Below, piece by piece: positions 1 to 7,616 of a stretch of 38,476 bases of DNA. The position numbers and the translations under genes are program-made. How positions within the stretch are numbered: position 1 is the stretch's first letter; each line of letters begins with the position of its first letter. Below the pieces are notes generated by a model that did no database searches, had not been told where the DNA came from, and worked only from the letters and a program-made list of their open reading frames with translations. Source of the stretch: EX4572-165 sp002254885 (GTDB taxonomy: Archaea > Thermoplasmatota > E2 > DHVEG-1); NCBI GenBank assembly GCA_029939595.1, contig JAOZSQ010000016.1:1-38476 (forward strand). Reading direction: 5' to 3'.

Positions 1-34
1 ATATAAATGTCTTCTTTTTAGAAACAATTTCAAA

Positions 35-70
35 AACTCATAAAAAATAAAAAAACACCCCTGCGGGGTG
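35..70 (-). terminator. Intrinsic-type terminator after the zinc-finger gene
   Basis: Read on the minus strand, CACCCC-GCA-GGGGTG (56-70) is a perfect 6-bp GC-rich stem with a 3-nt loop, followed directly by a T-rich run broken by one A (about 40-55). It begins 27 nt past the stop codon of the minus-strand gene at 98. This is the classic layout of a bacterial rho-independent terminator. Archaeal termination usually needs only the T tract, so the hairpin is a noteworthy extra. Activity is inferred from layout only. Confidence 0.55.
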
Positions 71-97
71 AAATTCACGTCTAATCAGCGTTGTAAA

Positions 98-313
98 CTA
101 TTTTGGATGCATTTTAGCCATATGAATCGACATATTTGTTGATTTTACTTTCACACCACACAAGCTACAAGTTAGCAACTTCTTAATCTGAACTGTTGAT
201 ATTAGCTCATTTAGTAGTTCATCCACGGTCAATTTCTTATCCTTTGATATCTCTTTAATCGCCTTGGCTGTACTTAACCGAACAGTTAACGAATACCACC
301 CTTTTTCAGGCAT
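98..313 (-). CDS. Small protein with C-terminal C2H2-like zinc finger
   Basis: A 71-residue protein from the ATG at 313. The same frame is open to a TTG at 382, which would add 23 residues. I prefer the ATG because the segment after it (MPEKGWYSLTVRLS) reads like the head of a small ribbon-helix-helix-type archaeal protein, but no Shine-Dalgarno supports either start. The middle (about residues 12-45) is a basic and acidic region predicted to be helical, with SKDKKLTVDELLNELI. The tail has a Cys-x2-Cys-x9-His-x4-His pattern (CSLCG...HMAKMH) that should bind one zinc. DNA binding is plausible; no family is recognised. The stop is TAG, followed by a hairpin and T-tract terminator. Confidence 0.55.
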   Translation of the reverse strand: MPEKGWYSLTVRLSTAKAIKEISKDKKLTVDELLNELISTVQIKKLLTCSLCGVKVKSTNMSIHMAKMHPK

Positions 314-744
314 AAATATAGATGAAAAGCCCCGTTTATTAATTGACCGGTCAATTACAGAAAAACTATACTTACCTAGCAAATCTATACTTTATATTAC
401 AATAAAAAAACTATTGCAATAATCCCTATTTTTTTCATATATATCGCCTATAATTATATTTCATTTAGTTTTATTCTCCTTATCATTTATAATATTTTAC
501 CGAAATCAAACCTTAATTTATAAAAAAACAAAAATTAATCAAGACATTCTTTCTACATAATTAACAGCATCACTTGATCTAAACTTATTATAAACAAGCA
601 AATGACATCGAAAACCATTTTTCATTGTATACCATATGACTTTATCGAAAATTTGTTTATAGTTATTATTTTCATTACAAATGAATTTAGACGTTTTTTT
701 GTTGTTTTTTATATTAGATGGGTCATTTAATTAAACAGGTTCTT
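314..744. other. Non-coding gap, one short gene-like frame
   Basis: About 430 AT-rich bases between the zinc-finger gene and the DUF599 gene, or 360 if the zinc-finger gene starts at its upstream TTG. No RNA gene or long repeat was seen. On the minus strand one frame stays open from about 733 to a TGA at 539-541. Its last 28 codons follow an ATG at 625 and look somewhat protein-like (GFRCHLLVYNKF). There is no start codon for the longer frame and no ribosome site, so it is either chance in AT-rich DNA or a gene remnant. Confidence 0.4.
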
Positions 745-1449
745 TCAGATAGGTGTTTCATTCAAACAAGGAGTTTTGATGTCATGATATCTAATAAGAA
801 GAAATGTGATTATAATTGTCCCAATAATAAAAACATAGGAACTAATAAACCATAATAGCAAGGCCGTAACATAATATACGCCTCTAATTCCATAGGTGAA
901 TCTATTCATTGCCTTCAAAAAAACATCTGATTGCATTACTCTTGCATCGATAGTACAAGCATTTTCTTTATCTTTACCAATTTCATGTTCGCTTGTTTTT
1001 TCAATGTCAGTTATTGGAATTCCAATTAGAATTGAAAATCGTACCATATGACGAAGTGATAATAGAAACATGATTAAAGAAAAGACAATCACAATAAAAA
1101 TAACAAGTAGTTTGAACTGGGGAAGGACTGAGGAAGAGAATGAAGGAAAACTATGTAAGAGATCATCAAAACCATTTGAGGATGATTGAACTAATATTCC
1201 AAGTAAAATGAGCATTGTTGATGAGAGAAAAGTGACAGACATTATGAGGTTTCTCATGGTTTGAATGGGCTCAATTTTATTTTCTTTATCTGCCATACAT
1301 GCAACCCATGATTGGTAATACATATTCAATAATCCTCTCTTAGTTGTTGCAGGTTTTTTCATACCAACTTTAAGTTTAATGCCATAGGAACAAACACAAA
1401 TCACGAAAATTATAAAAGCAAGGATATTGGTAATTTCAAGCGAGATCAT
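745..1449 (-). CDS. DUF599-type integral membrane protein
   Basis: A 234-residue membrane protein. Hydrophobic segments lie near residues 5-25, 68-90, 108-132 and 195-220, giving four likely membrane passes. The stretch IEPIQTMRNLIMSVTFLSST (about residues 60-79) matches my recollection of the DUF599 hallmark, in which a VQTIRN-like motif precedes the second helix. The biochemical role of the family is not known to me. The gene is monocistronic and divergent from padR. The ATG at 1449 lies about 25-30 bp from a TATA-like element, so the transcript is probably near-leaderless. An alternative is an unrelated small membrane protein. Confidence 0.6.
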   Translation of the reverse strand: MISLEITNILAFIIFVICVCSYGIKLKVGMKKPATTKRGLLNMYYQSWVACMADKENKIEPIQTMRNLIMSVTFLSSTMLILLGILVQSSSNGFDDLLHSFPSFSSSVLPQFKLLVIFIVIVFSLIMFLLSLRHMVRFSILIGIPITDIEKTSEHEIGKDKENACTIDARVMQSDVFLKAMNRFTYGIRGVYYVTALLLWFISSYVFIIGTIIITFLLIRYHDIKTPCLNETPI

Positions 1450-1474
1450 AATGGTGTTTACAAGAAATCATTTT

Positions 1475-1488
1475 ACTTAAATATTATG
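1475..1488 (-). promoter_or_regulatory. TATA box of the DUF599-type gene
   Basis: On the minus strand the element ATAATATTTAAGT centres about 30 bp ahead of the ATG at 1449. This is the archaeal box A spacing for a transcript with a leader of only a few bases. Prediction from spacing and composition only. Confidence 0.4.
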
Positions 1489-1491
1489 AAA

Positions 1492-1522
1492 TCTTTCATT
1501 TTTTGTATGATAAAATGAAAGA
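1492..1522. repeat. Perfect 11-bp inverted repeat
   Basis: TCTTTCATTTT (1492-1502) and AAAATGAAAGA (1512-1522) are exact reverse complements separated by 9 nt. The repeat sits just upstream of the TATA-like element of the DUF599 gene, in the divergent region shared with padR. It could be an operator or a hairpin; nothing in the sequence tells which. Confidence 0.5.
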
Positions 1523-1704
1523 ACTTGCCAAATATATAGAACTAAAAAAAACATTGTTTATTTAAATTAAATCGATGCTTACATAAAAAATAGTGAAGAG
1601 AGATCAAAAAAATGAAACAAATTATTATGTTGCTTTTTCTAAGTAGATGCAAAAGTAAAAAAGAAACAAATAAATTATTATAATTAATTCAATATTGCGA
1701 TTCA
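1523..1704. other. Rest of the divergent intergenic region
   Basis: Very AT-rich DNA between the inverted repeat and the PadR operators. It holds one 23-codon frame (1612-1683) that begins like a signal peptide (MKQIIMLLFLS) but has no convincing ribosome site. I see no other feature. Confidence 0.4.
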
Positions 1705-1705
1705 T

Positions 1706-1748
1706 TACCGTTCGTATATCTACCATATTGAAAAATACCGTTCGGTAT
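1706..1748. promoter_or_regulatory. Tandem PadR operator sites
   Basis: TACCGTTCG occurs twice, at 1706-1714 and 1736-1744, exactly 30 bp apart (about three helical turns). The second copy is part of a perfect palindrome, ATACCG-TT-CGGTAT (1735-1748). It abuts the AT-rich box ATATATATTTAA (1750-1761), the likely TATA box of padR. Bound PadR would therefore block TBP/TFB, which fits autorepression of the padR-transporter operon. The factor assignment is inferred from adjacency. Confidence 0.6.
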
Positions 1749-1765
1749 CGATATATATTTAAGTG

Positions 1766-2266
1766 ATGAAAACGATAATGAATGTAATGTCACAATTATT
1801 TAGCATTGAAACGCAAAAAGGAAAACAACGAGGAATATTGTCCATATATATACTTCATTCGATAAAGAAAAAACCAAAAACTGGTTATGACCTAATAGCT
1901 GAAATAAAAGATAAAACAGAAGGAACATGGGATCCAAGTAAGGGGACGATATACCCAATATTAAAACATTTGGAAGAAGATAATCTAATTTCAGTAAAAG
2001 AAATTGGATTGCGATCTAAAAAAATATTTATGATTACTAGTGAAGGTAAAAAGACATTATCAAATGTAAAGAAACATGGAAGACAGATGGAAGAAAATTT
2101 CTTAAAATTCAGAAAATTAATCTCTGAGATTGTTGGATCTAAACATGGGGAAATAGCTGAGTTTTTTCATAATATTAGGGTGCTTTCTGTTTCAAAATCA
2201 AAAATGAAAAATGATGAAGTAAAAAATATTTTAGATAAATGTGTAAATGATCTTAAGAATATTTAA
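1766..2266 (+). CDS. PadR-family transcriptional regulator
   Basis: A winged-helix regulator of about 166 residues. The N-terminal 80 residues carry the PadR pattern: RGILSIYIL, then GYDLIAEI, then GTIYPILKHLEEDNLI, with an MITSEGKK wing. The C-terminal half is probably the dimerisation helix region. PadR proteins usually repress a transporter or membrane-protein operon and are relieved by a ligand. This one leads an operon with a surface protein and an ABC exporter. ATG codons at 1766, 1778 and 1787 are all possible; the TATA-like box at 1751-1761 would favour the later ones as leaderless starts, and none has a Shine-Dalgarno. Its own promoter holds two operator-like repeats. Confidence 0.85.
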   Translation: MKTIMNVMSQLFSIETQKGKQRGILSIYILHSIKKKPKTGYDLIAEIKDKTEGTWDPSKGTIYPILKHLEEDNLISVKEIGLRSKKIFMITSEGKKTLSNVKKHGRQMEENFLKFRKLISEIVGSKHGEIAEFFHNIRVLSVSKSKMKNDEVKNILDKCVNDLKNI

Positions 2267-2279
2267 AGGAGTAAATAAT

Positions 2280-3563
2280 ATGAAAAATAAGAATCTAAAT
2301 GGAATCATGGTTATTTTTTTATTGTTGATTCTAATGAATTTAATGCCAACTATTAATGCAGAACCAACTGTTATGGTCACTAGTTTCAACCTTTATCCTG
2401 AAGTATTAATGCCAGGAGATGATGCAGAATTAACAATCACTTTAACAAATACAGAGGTTACAGCTACCCATACTGATACCGATTATATCAATAGTCTACC
2501 AGTTGATGTAATGGTCGATACAATTAGTGCTACAATTGAAAATGTATGGATAACATCTGATGGTGATGGAAGTTACTCTATTACTGCACATGATAATTAT
2601 GAAGATATTGGAGATCTTTCACCTGGCAGTAGCATTAGCCTTTCTTTCAAAATTAGCGTTGATGAAAATATTTCACAAGGTCTTTATTATCCAATAATTC
2701 GAGTTGATATTGAAGATTATCAAGATGTTAAATACCCATTTCCTGTTAGAATTGATAATAAATCTTTATCAATAATGTCCTCTGATGTTCCCTCTAAAAT
2801 TTCAGTTGGGGGTTCTACGGATATTTCCTTTAATGTCATTAATAAAAGAAAGAATGGTGTAGAGGGTATCTCCATATATTCAGTTGGTGATAGTGATTTA
2901 GAGTTTAATCCTAATGCTGTTTTCATTGGTTCCTTAGATTCTGGAAATTCTGAAGAAGTAGTGGTTTCATTAAATCCAACTGATTTGGGCAATAAGATTC
3001 TTTCATTGAATCTGAGTTTTCTGAATGGAGATAATGCTCATTTTGAGATAATTAATATTCCGATTGAAGTTGGAGAAGTTCTTGATGTGGCACCTATTTT
3101 TACCAATATTCCTATATCAATAAAGAAAGGTTCTTCTTCAAGGATTGGATTAGAGGTTTATAATGCAAAAACTGAATCAATAACTGGTGTAATTATTACT
3201 CCCATAACTAATGCTACTGTAATTCCTTCTCAATATTTTATTGGTGCTATGGATTCTGATGACGTTTTCTCAGCAAGCTTTGATTTATATACCGATATGC
3301 TTGATTATGGAAATAACACAATCAAATTCAAGGTTTCATACAAACAAGGAAGTGAATACTACGAGACACCTACAATTGATCATTCTTTTAGAGTAATTTC
3401 AGGAGAAGGGACAAGTTATTTACCTTCGACCAAAGATAGTGATGAATCTAACGGTTTTAGTGGAGATATTCTCAGTATGTGTATTCCTATCCTCCTTTTG
3501 ATTATTGTTATTGTTATCATCATTGTCCTATGGAAATGGAAGAAAGGCAGGAAAAATCAATGA
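2280..3563 (+). CDS. Surface-anchored beta-domain protein of an ABC operon
   Basis: A 427-residue exported protein. The start is the ATG at 2280, set by AAGGAG at 2266-2271 (8-nt spacing), not the upstream in-frame ATG inside padR. Residues 1-28 form a signal peptide ending in INA. The body has repeated beta domains, with phrases such as LMPGDDAELTITLTNTEV and ISVGGSTDISFNVINK typical of CARDB/COG1361 S-layer-like folds. The end has a glycine-serine spacer, one membrane helix (about 398-420) and a basic tail (KWKKGRKNQ), so most of the protein faces outside. The stop overlaps the ATPase start (ATGA). In many archaea this type of protein accompanies MacB-like transporters; a role as a periplasm-like adaptor or substrate binder is inferred. 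Confidence 0.75.
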   Translation: MKNKNLNGIMVIFLLLILMNLMPTINAEPTVMVTSFNLYPEVLMPGDDAELTITLTNTEVTATHTDTDYINSLPVDVMVDTISATIENVWITSDGDGSYSITAHDNYEDIGDLSPGSSISLSFKISVDENISQGLYYPIIRVDIEDYQDVKYPFPVRIDNKSLSIMSSDVPSKISVGGSTDISFNVINKRKNGVEGISIYSVGDSDLEFNPNAVFIGSLDSGNSEEVVVSLNPTDLGNKILSLNLSFLNGDNAHFEIINIPIEVGEVLDVAPIFTNIPISIKKGSSSRIGLEVYNAKTESITGVIITPITNATVIPSQYFIGAMDSDDVFSASFDLYTDMLDYGNNTIKFKVSYKQGSEYYETPTIDHSFRVISGEGTSYLPSTKDSDESNGFSGDILSMCIPILLLIIVIVIIIVLWKWKKGRKNQ

Positions 3564-4243
3564 ACGAGGATGTAATTGTTACAAAAAATCTCAGTAAAAC
3601 ATATGGTAAAGGGGATTTACAGGTAAAAGCATTGAAAGAGACAGACATTACAATAAAAAAAGGTGATTATATAGCAATTATTGGGCCATCAGGTTCTGGA
3701 AAATCAACATTGATGAATCTAATAGGTTGTCTTGATAGACCCTCATCTGGAAAGTTATATATTGATGATACAGACGTTTATAAATTAAAAGAAAATGAAC
3801 TGGCTAGAATCAGGAGAGAAAAAATTGGTTTTATCTTTCAGAAATATAATCTGATACCCACCTTAACAGCTCTCGAAAATGTCATGCTATCGATGGGTTT
3901 TGCAGGGGTTGATTCTAAATCTCGTATTAAAAAAGCAAAGAAATTATTAGATATGGTAGAATTATCCCATAGAATTGAGCATAAACCATCAGAACTGAGT
4001 GGTGGTGAACAACAACGAGTAGCAATATCAAGAGCTCTTGGTAACAATCCTACTATTGTTCTTGGTGATGAACCAACAGGAAATGTTGACTCAAAGTCCG
4101 GTAATAAGATAATGGAAATTTTAGAAAATATCAACAATAAAGGAGAAACCGTTATTATTGTTACACATGATCCAAATATAGCAAAAAGAGCAAGTAGAAT
4201 CCTAAGAATTGAAGATGGAGTAGTAAGGGAAGAAAATGTTTAG
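3560..4243 (+). CDS. ABC transporter ATPase, MacB/LolD type
   Basis: A 227-residue nucleotide-binding subunit. Visible motifs are Walker A GPSGSGKST, Q-loop FIFQKYNLIP, signature LSGGEQQRVAISRAL, Walker B IVLGDEPTGNVDS and the H-loop VTHD. Length and motif wording match the MacB/LolD/FtsE-like class, which drives permeases with large extracytoplasmic domains rather than channel-type importers. The ATG at 3560 overlaps the TGA of the surface-protein gene, and the TAG stop lies 8 bp inside the permease gene, so the three are translationally coupled. Substrate unknown: peptide, lipoprotein or toxic compound export are all possible. PadR control is inferred. Confidence 0.9.
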   Translation: MNEDVIVTKNLSKTYGKGDLQVKALKETDITIKKGDYIAIIGPSGSGKSTLMNLIGCLDRPSSGKLYIDDTDVYKLKENELARIRREKIGFIFQKYNLIPTLTALENVMLSMGFAGVDSKSRIKKAKKLLDMVELSHRIEHKPSELSGGEQQRVAISRALGNNPTIVLGDEPTGNVDSKSGNKIMEILENINNKGETVIIVTHDPNIAKRASRILRIEDGVVREENV

Positions 4244-5456
4244 AGATAATTTTAATCTTGCTTATAAAAATATCAAGGAGCGGCTATCTCGTTCTGTACT
4301 AACCCTTCTAGGTATTTCAATTGGCATTATGGCCATTATTTCATTGATGGGAATTGGTGAAGGGATGAATGTTGCAGTTGAAGGTGAACTTTCATCATTA
4401 TCCGATACAATTATTGTAAGTGTTGGCGAAGGATTCTCGATCTTTTCTCCAAATTTAGATGATACTGGAGAATATTTAACAGAGCGAGATATAAATGATC
4501 TTGAAAGAATTCCAGGTGTTAAAGAGGTAAACACTCAATTGACGGGGATGGCAAGTCTTAGTTTTAATGGCGATGAAAATACTATAATGACCACCATCAC
4601 AGGAATGGAAATTGAAACCATGAATATTCAATATGGGTTAGAAGATCTTTACAGAGGATCTATTTTGGAAAATGGGGATCAAAGTAAAATTCTTATTGGT
4701 TATGATGTTGCTTATGAGTACTTTGACAATGATATTCAGATTGGTAGCAGAGTTAAAATTAATGGTAAGAAGTTTTTTGTTAATGGAATATTCAGTAAAC
4801 AAGGAATGGGCGGTGTTTCTACCAATGATGATTTATTACTTTTAACATCTAGGGATTTCCAAAAAACAACTGGTGAAAGTAACATTTTTATTGCAACTGT
4901 TTCAGTTTATGATGTAACTGAGGTTGAATCTATGGCCTTAGAAATAGAACGAACTATTAACGAAAATCATGGAGAGGATGATTTTGCAAGTGCTACATCC
5001 ATGTCTTCCATATTAGATAGTGTCCAAAATATAATGGGTATATTACAGACTGTTTTGATTGCAATTGCATCAATTGCCCTTGTTGTTGCTTCAATTGGAA
5101 TTATGAATACTATGCTTACATCAGTTATGGAGCGAACAAGAGAGATTGGTATTATGAAGGCAATTGGTGGTACCAATAAAGATGTTATGAGTATTTTTAT
5201 TATTGAGGGCTTATTGTTGAGTCTTATTGGTGGTGCCTCAGGAATAATCCTAGGAATTATTGGTTCCACAGGTGTTGCAGCTGCTCTTTCAAACATGGGT
5301 CCTGGTGGTGGAGGTATGCCATTAGAACCTGTAATAACATTTACGGCCATTGCTCTTGGTTTAAGTGTATCAATGATTGTTGGTATACTCTCAAGTATAT
5401 ATCCAGCTTGGAAAGCAGCAAAAATGAGTCCTATTGAAGCAGTACGATATGAATAA
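4236..5456 (+). CDS. ABC transporter permease, MacB/FtsX family
   Basis: A 406-residue permease. One membrane helix near residues 20-40 is followed by a large extracytoplasmic MacB periplasmic core domain (about 45-235). Three C-terminal helices then lie around 265-290, 318-345 and 368-395. The FtsX-domain phrases IGIMNTMLTSVMERTREIGI and GIMKAIGG contact the ATPase, and SSIYPAWKAAKMSPIEAVRYE is the usual end of the family. It overlaps the ATPase gene by 8 bp. Together with the ATPase and the surface protein it should form a mechanotransmission-type exporter. The substrate cannot be told from the sequence. Confidence 0.88.
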   Translation: MFRDNFNLAYKNIKERLSRSVLTLLGISIGIMAIISLMGIGEGMNVAVEGELSSLSDTIIVSVGEGFSIFSPNLDDTGEYLTERDINDLERIPGVKEVNTQLTGMASLSFNGDENTIMTTITGMEIETMNIQYGLEDLYRGSILENGDQSKILIGYDVAYEYFDNDIQIGSRVKINGKKFFVNGIFSKQGMGGVSTNDDLLLLTSRDFQKTTGESNIFIATVSVYDVTEVESMALEIERTINENHGEDDFASATSMSSILDSVQNIMGILQTVLIAIASIALVVASIGIMNTMLTSVMERTREIGIMKAIGGTNKDVMSIFIIEGLLLSLIGGASGIILGIIGSTGVAAALSNMGPGGGGMPLEPVITFTAIALGLSVSMIVGILSSIYPAWKAAKMSPIEAVRYE

Positions 5457-5517
5457 AATTATTATTTTGAGAAAAATTTGATTTATTTAATGTATTTTTC
5501 GGATAATTTTGCAGTAC

Positions 5518-5528
5518 ATTTAAATATG
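5518..5528 (+). promoter_or_regulatory. TATA box of the zinc-ribbon gene
   Basis: ATTTAAATATG is centred about 30 bp before the ATG at 5552, the archaeal box A distance for a leaderless or near-leaderless transcript. No Shine-Dalgarno lies before the ATG, which agrees. Confidence 0.5.
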
Positions 5529-5551
5529 AGTTATGATAAGTACATTAGAAT

Positions 5552-5770
5552 ATGGCACATTCATGCACTTGTCCAAACTGTGGTTCTGATATGAGATTAG
5601 TAGATGAAATGAAACCACCATGCTTTCTTTGTTCAAGTTGTGGAAGCTCAATGGAGGCTGCTGAGCAAAACTATGATGCGGGTTCTGCATGTCCAAATTG
5701 TCATAGGATTTTTCAGGGATCTGGTGAATGTCCTCATTGTGGATATGATCTAGGATCAGATTTTGATTAA
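5552..5770 (+). CDS. Small double zinc-ribbon protein
   Basis: A 72-residue acidic protein with four CxxC knuckles: CPNC (8-11), CSSC (about 28-31), CPNC (about 48-51) and CPHC (about 59-62). They pair as two zinc ribbons. There is no membrane segment. Proteins of this kind in archaea are often nucleic-acid or protein-binding accessory factors; no specific family is recognised. It stands alone with its own TATA box and ends in TAA. Confidence 0.65.
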   Translation: MAHSCTCPNCGSDMRLVDEMKPPCFLCSSCGSSMEAAEQNYDAGSACPNCHRIFQGSGECPHCGYDLGSDFD

Positions 5771-5900
5771 CAGATCATACAATAGTTAAAGATTAAATAC
5801 TATTTATTATTAATAAAAACTAATATGACATCAATTTTTTAATAATCATACTAGATAAAAAAGTTCATGAACATAAAAAATCCATATTTTAAGAGGGCTA

Positions 5901-5911
5901 ATATTTAAATA
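5901..5911 (+). promoter_or_regulatory. TATA box of the crotonase-fold gene
   Basis: ATATTTAAATA lies about 30-35 bp before the ATG at 5940, consistent with a box A and a leader of a few bases. Prediction from spacing only. Confidence 0.4.
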
Positions 5912-5939
5912 AAACCAATCTTTCTCTCTCTGAGCATTC

Positions 5940-6722
5940 ATGAATTATGATACAATTGAAACAAAAATTGAAGAAAAATGTATGTATATCACATTATGTA
6001 GACCTGAAAGACTGAATTCTTTTGATATTAAACTTGGAACAGAGCTTTATAATGCTTTATCTTGTGTATCAAAAAATGATGAGATAAAAGCAGTTGTTCT
6101 AAAAGGTATGGGGAAAGGTTTCTGTGGTGGCGGAGATGTAAAAGAGATGCATGAGTCAAAAAATAAACCACAATTTCTTAGAGATCTTACAAAAATTATT
6201 CATAAATGTGTTCTTGAAATGAGAAATATGGAAAAACCTGTTATTGCAGCGGTTAATGGTGCATCATTTGGTGCAGGTTTTTCATTGGCACTATCATGTG
6301 ATATTATTGTCGCATCAACAAAAGCATCTTTTGGTACTGCATTTATTGGAATTGGGCTTGCACCAGGTTGTGGAACACAACTTCTCAGTAGTATTGTTGG
6401 ATACCAAAGGGCCTGTGAATATATTCTTACATCAAAGGTGTTTAAGGCAGAAGAGGCAAAACAGCTGGGAATCGTAAATAAGGTTGTATCTGATGAAGAA
6501 TTGGATGATACAATTGAGTCTTATTTGGAAATTTTTCGGAAGTTTCCATCAGTTGCTGTTGGAAAAGCAAAGATGTTAATTAATAAGAGTTTGGATAATG
6601 ATTTTGTTAGTCATCTTGAGCTTGAAAGTATTACAGCAGCATATACTGCGGGAACTGAGGATTTCAGCGAGGGTGTTGAAGCATTTGTTGAAAAAAGAAA
6701 ACCAAAGTTTAAAGGAAAATAG
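5940..6722 (+). CDS. Crotonase-fold protein, PaaG-like, without catalytic Glu
   Basis: A 260-residue member of the enoyl-CoA hydratase/isomerase superfamily. The oxyanion-hole stretch GFCGGGDVKEM (60-70) and the NGASFGAGFSLAL turn (107-118) are clear, and it ends with the family tail KRKPKFKGK. Aligned with canonical crotonase, the two catalytic glutamates become Ser115 and Phe135. The phrase AFIGIGLAPGCGTQLL resembles PaaG-type isomerases, yet the Asp those use after GL-x-P is Gly143 here. The reaction is therefore unknown; CoA binding is likely. Its own TATA-like box precedes it. The gene lies 104 bp ahead of the methylglutaconyl-CoA hydratase gene on the same strand and may serve the same pathway. 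Confidence 0.8.
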   Translation: MNYDTIETKIEEKCMYITLCRPERLNSFDIKLGTELYNALSCVSKNDEIKAVVLKGMGKGFCGGGDVKEMHESKNKPQFLRDLTKIIHKCVLEMRNMEKPVIAAVNGASFGAGFSLALSCDIIVASTKASFGTAFIGIGLAPGCGTQLLSSIVGYQRACEYILTSKVFKAEEAKQLGIVNKVVSDEELDDTIESYLEIFRKFPSVAVGKAKMLINKSLDNDFVSHLELESITAAYTAGTEDFSEGVEAFVEKRKPKFKGK

Positions 6723-6826
6723 AATTATCGACAATTAGTGAAAATATTTGAGAAATGTTTATGTATTTCACCTAATATCGACTGACACTTACCATGATAA
6801 ATATATAATTAGTTTGGAGAAAATCT

Positions 6827-7612
6827 ATGACATATGAAACTTTAGATGTAAAACAAGAAAACGATATTGTGACAATTTCGCTAAATAGACCTGATGTACA
6901 TAATGCAATGAATGAGCAACTTATGAAAGAATTAACGCAATGTTTTCAAGAAATGAGCAAAGATAAAAAAGTTCGTATTATTATTTTAACTGGAAATGGA
7001 AAATCTTTTTGTGCGGGAGCTGATTTAAACTGGATGAAAAGTATGGTTAATTACTCAAAAGAAGAAAACATTAGAGATAGTCGATTATTACTTGATTTAT
7101 ATGAAACTATCTATCAATGTCCTAAACCAGTTATTGGAAAAATAAATGGACATGCATTTGGAGGGGGAATTGGTCTTGTTGCTGTTTGTGATCTTGTTTT
7201 TGCAATACCTGGTTGTAAATTTGCTTTCAGTGAAACAAAACTTGGTATTATTCCATCTGTGATTTCAACATATATTCTACGAAGAATCATTGGAATTAGT
7301 CATGTACGTCGTTTATTTCTAACAGGTGAACGATTCTCATCAGAATATGCAGAAAAAATTGGACTTCTTGATTATATTATTGAAGAAAACGAAATCGATG
7401 AAAAAATTATGAAATATTGTTCCATTTTAAAGTCATCTGGGCCATTATCTATCCAAGAAATTAAGGAATTGTTAAATTCCTATGAACAATTATCTATAAA
7501 AAAATACAAAGAACATACTGTTGAAAAAATAAGTGAACTTCGAGTATCCAAAGAAGGACAAGAAGGAATCAATGCATTTCTAGAAAAAAGAAAATCTAGT
7601 TGGAGTGAATAA
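6827..7612 (+). CDS. liuC: 3-methylglutaconyl-CoA hydratase (LiuC type)
   Basis: A 261-residue crotonase-fold hydratase that should convert 3-methylglutaconyl-CoA to HMG-CoA in leucine breakdown. The phrases FCAGADLNWMKSM, FGGGIGLVAVCD and FSETKLGIIPSVISTYI followed by RRLFLTGERF are those of the LiuC group. As in bacterial LiuC, as I recall it, only the second catalytic glutamate is present (Glu136; the first position is Gly116). GGAG at 6816-6819 sets the ATG at 6827, with an AT-rich TATA-like stretch just upstream. Biotin carboxylase, biotin carrier and methylcrotonyl-CoA carboxylase beta follow at once, which fixes the pathway. A generic enoyl-CoA hydratase is the alternative. Confidence 0.82.
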   Translation: MTYETLDVKQENDIVTISLNRPDVHNAMNEQLMKELTQCFQEMSKDKKVRIIILTGNGKSFCAGADLNWMKSMVNYSKEENIRDSRLLLDLYETIYQCPKPVIGKINGHAFGGGIGLVAVCDLVFAIPGCKFAFSETKLGIIPSVISTYILRRIIGISHVRRLFLTGERFSSEYAEKIGLLDYIIEENEIDEKIMKYCSILKSSGPLSIQEIKELLNSYEQLSIKKYKEHTVEKISELRVSKEGQEGINAFLEKRKSSWSE

Positions 7613-7616
7613 AAAA

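Noticed and set aside
539..733. Open minus-strand frame that looks protein-like near its end
   Set aside because: There is no start codon for the long frame, no ribosome site and no recognised motif. In AT-rich DNA such a stretch can arise by chance, so it is mentioned only in the gap entry.
1612..1683. 23-codon frame beginning like a signal peptide
   Set aside because: Too short to judge, with no convincing ribosome site. It is noted in the intergenic entry only.
6244..6477. 77-codon frame inside the crotonase-fold gene
   Set aside because: It lies in another frame of a well-conserved enzyme and is rich in His/Val/Leu from codon shadowing.
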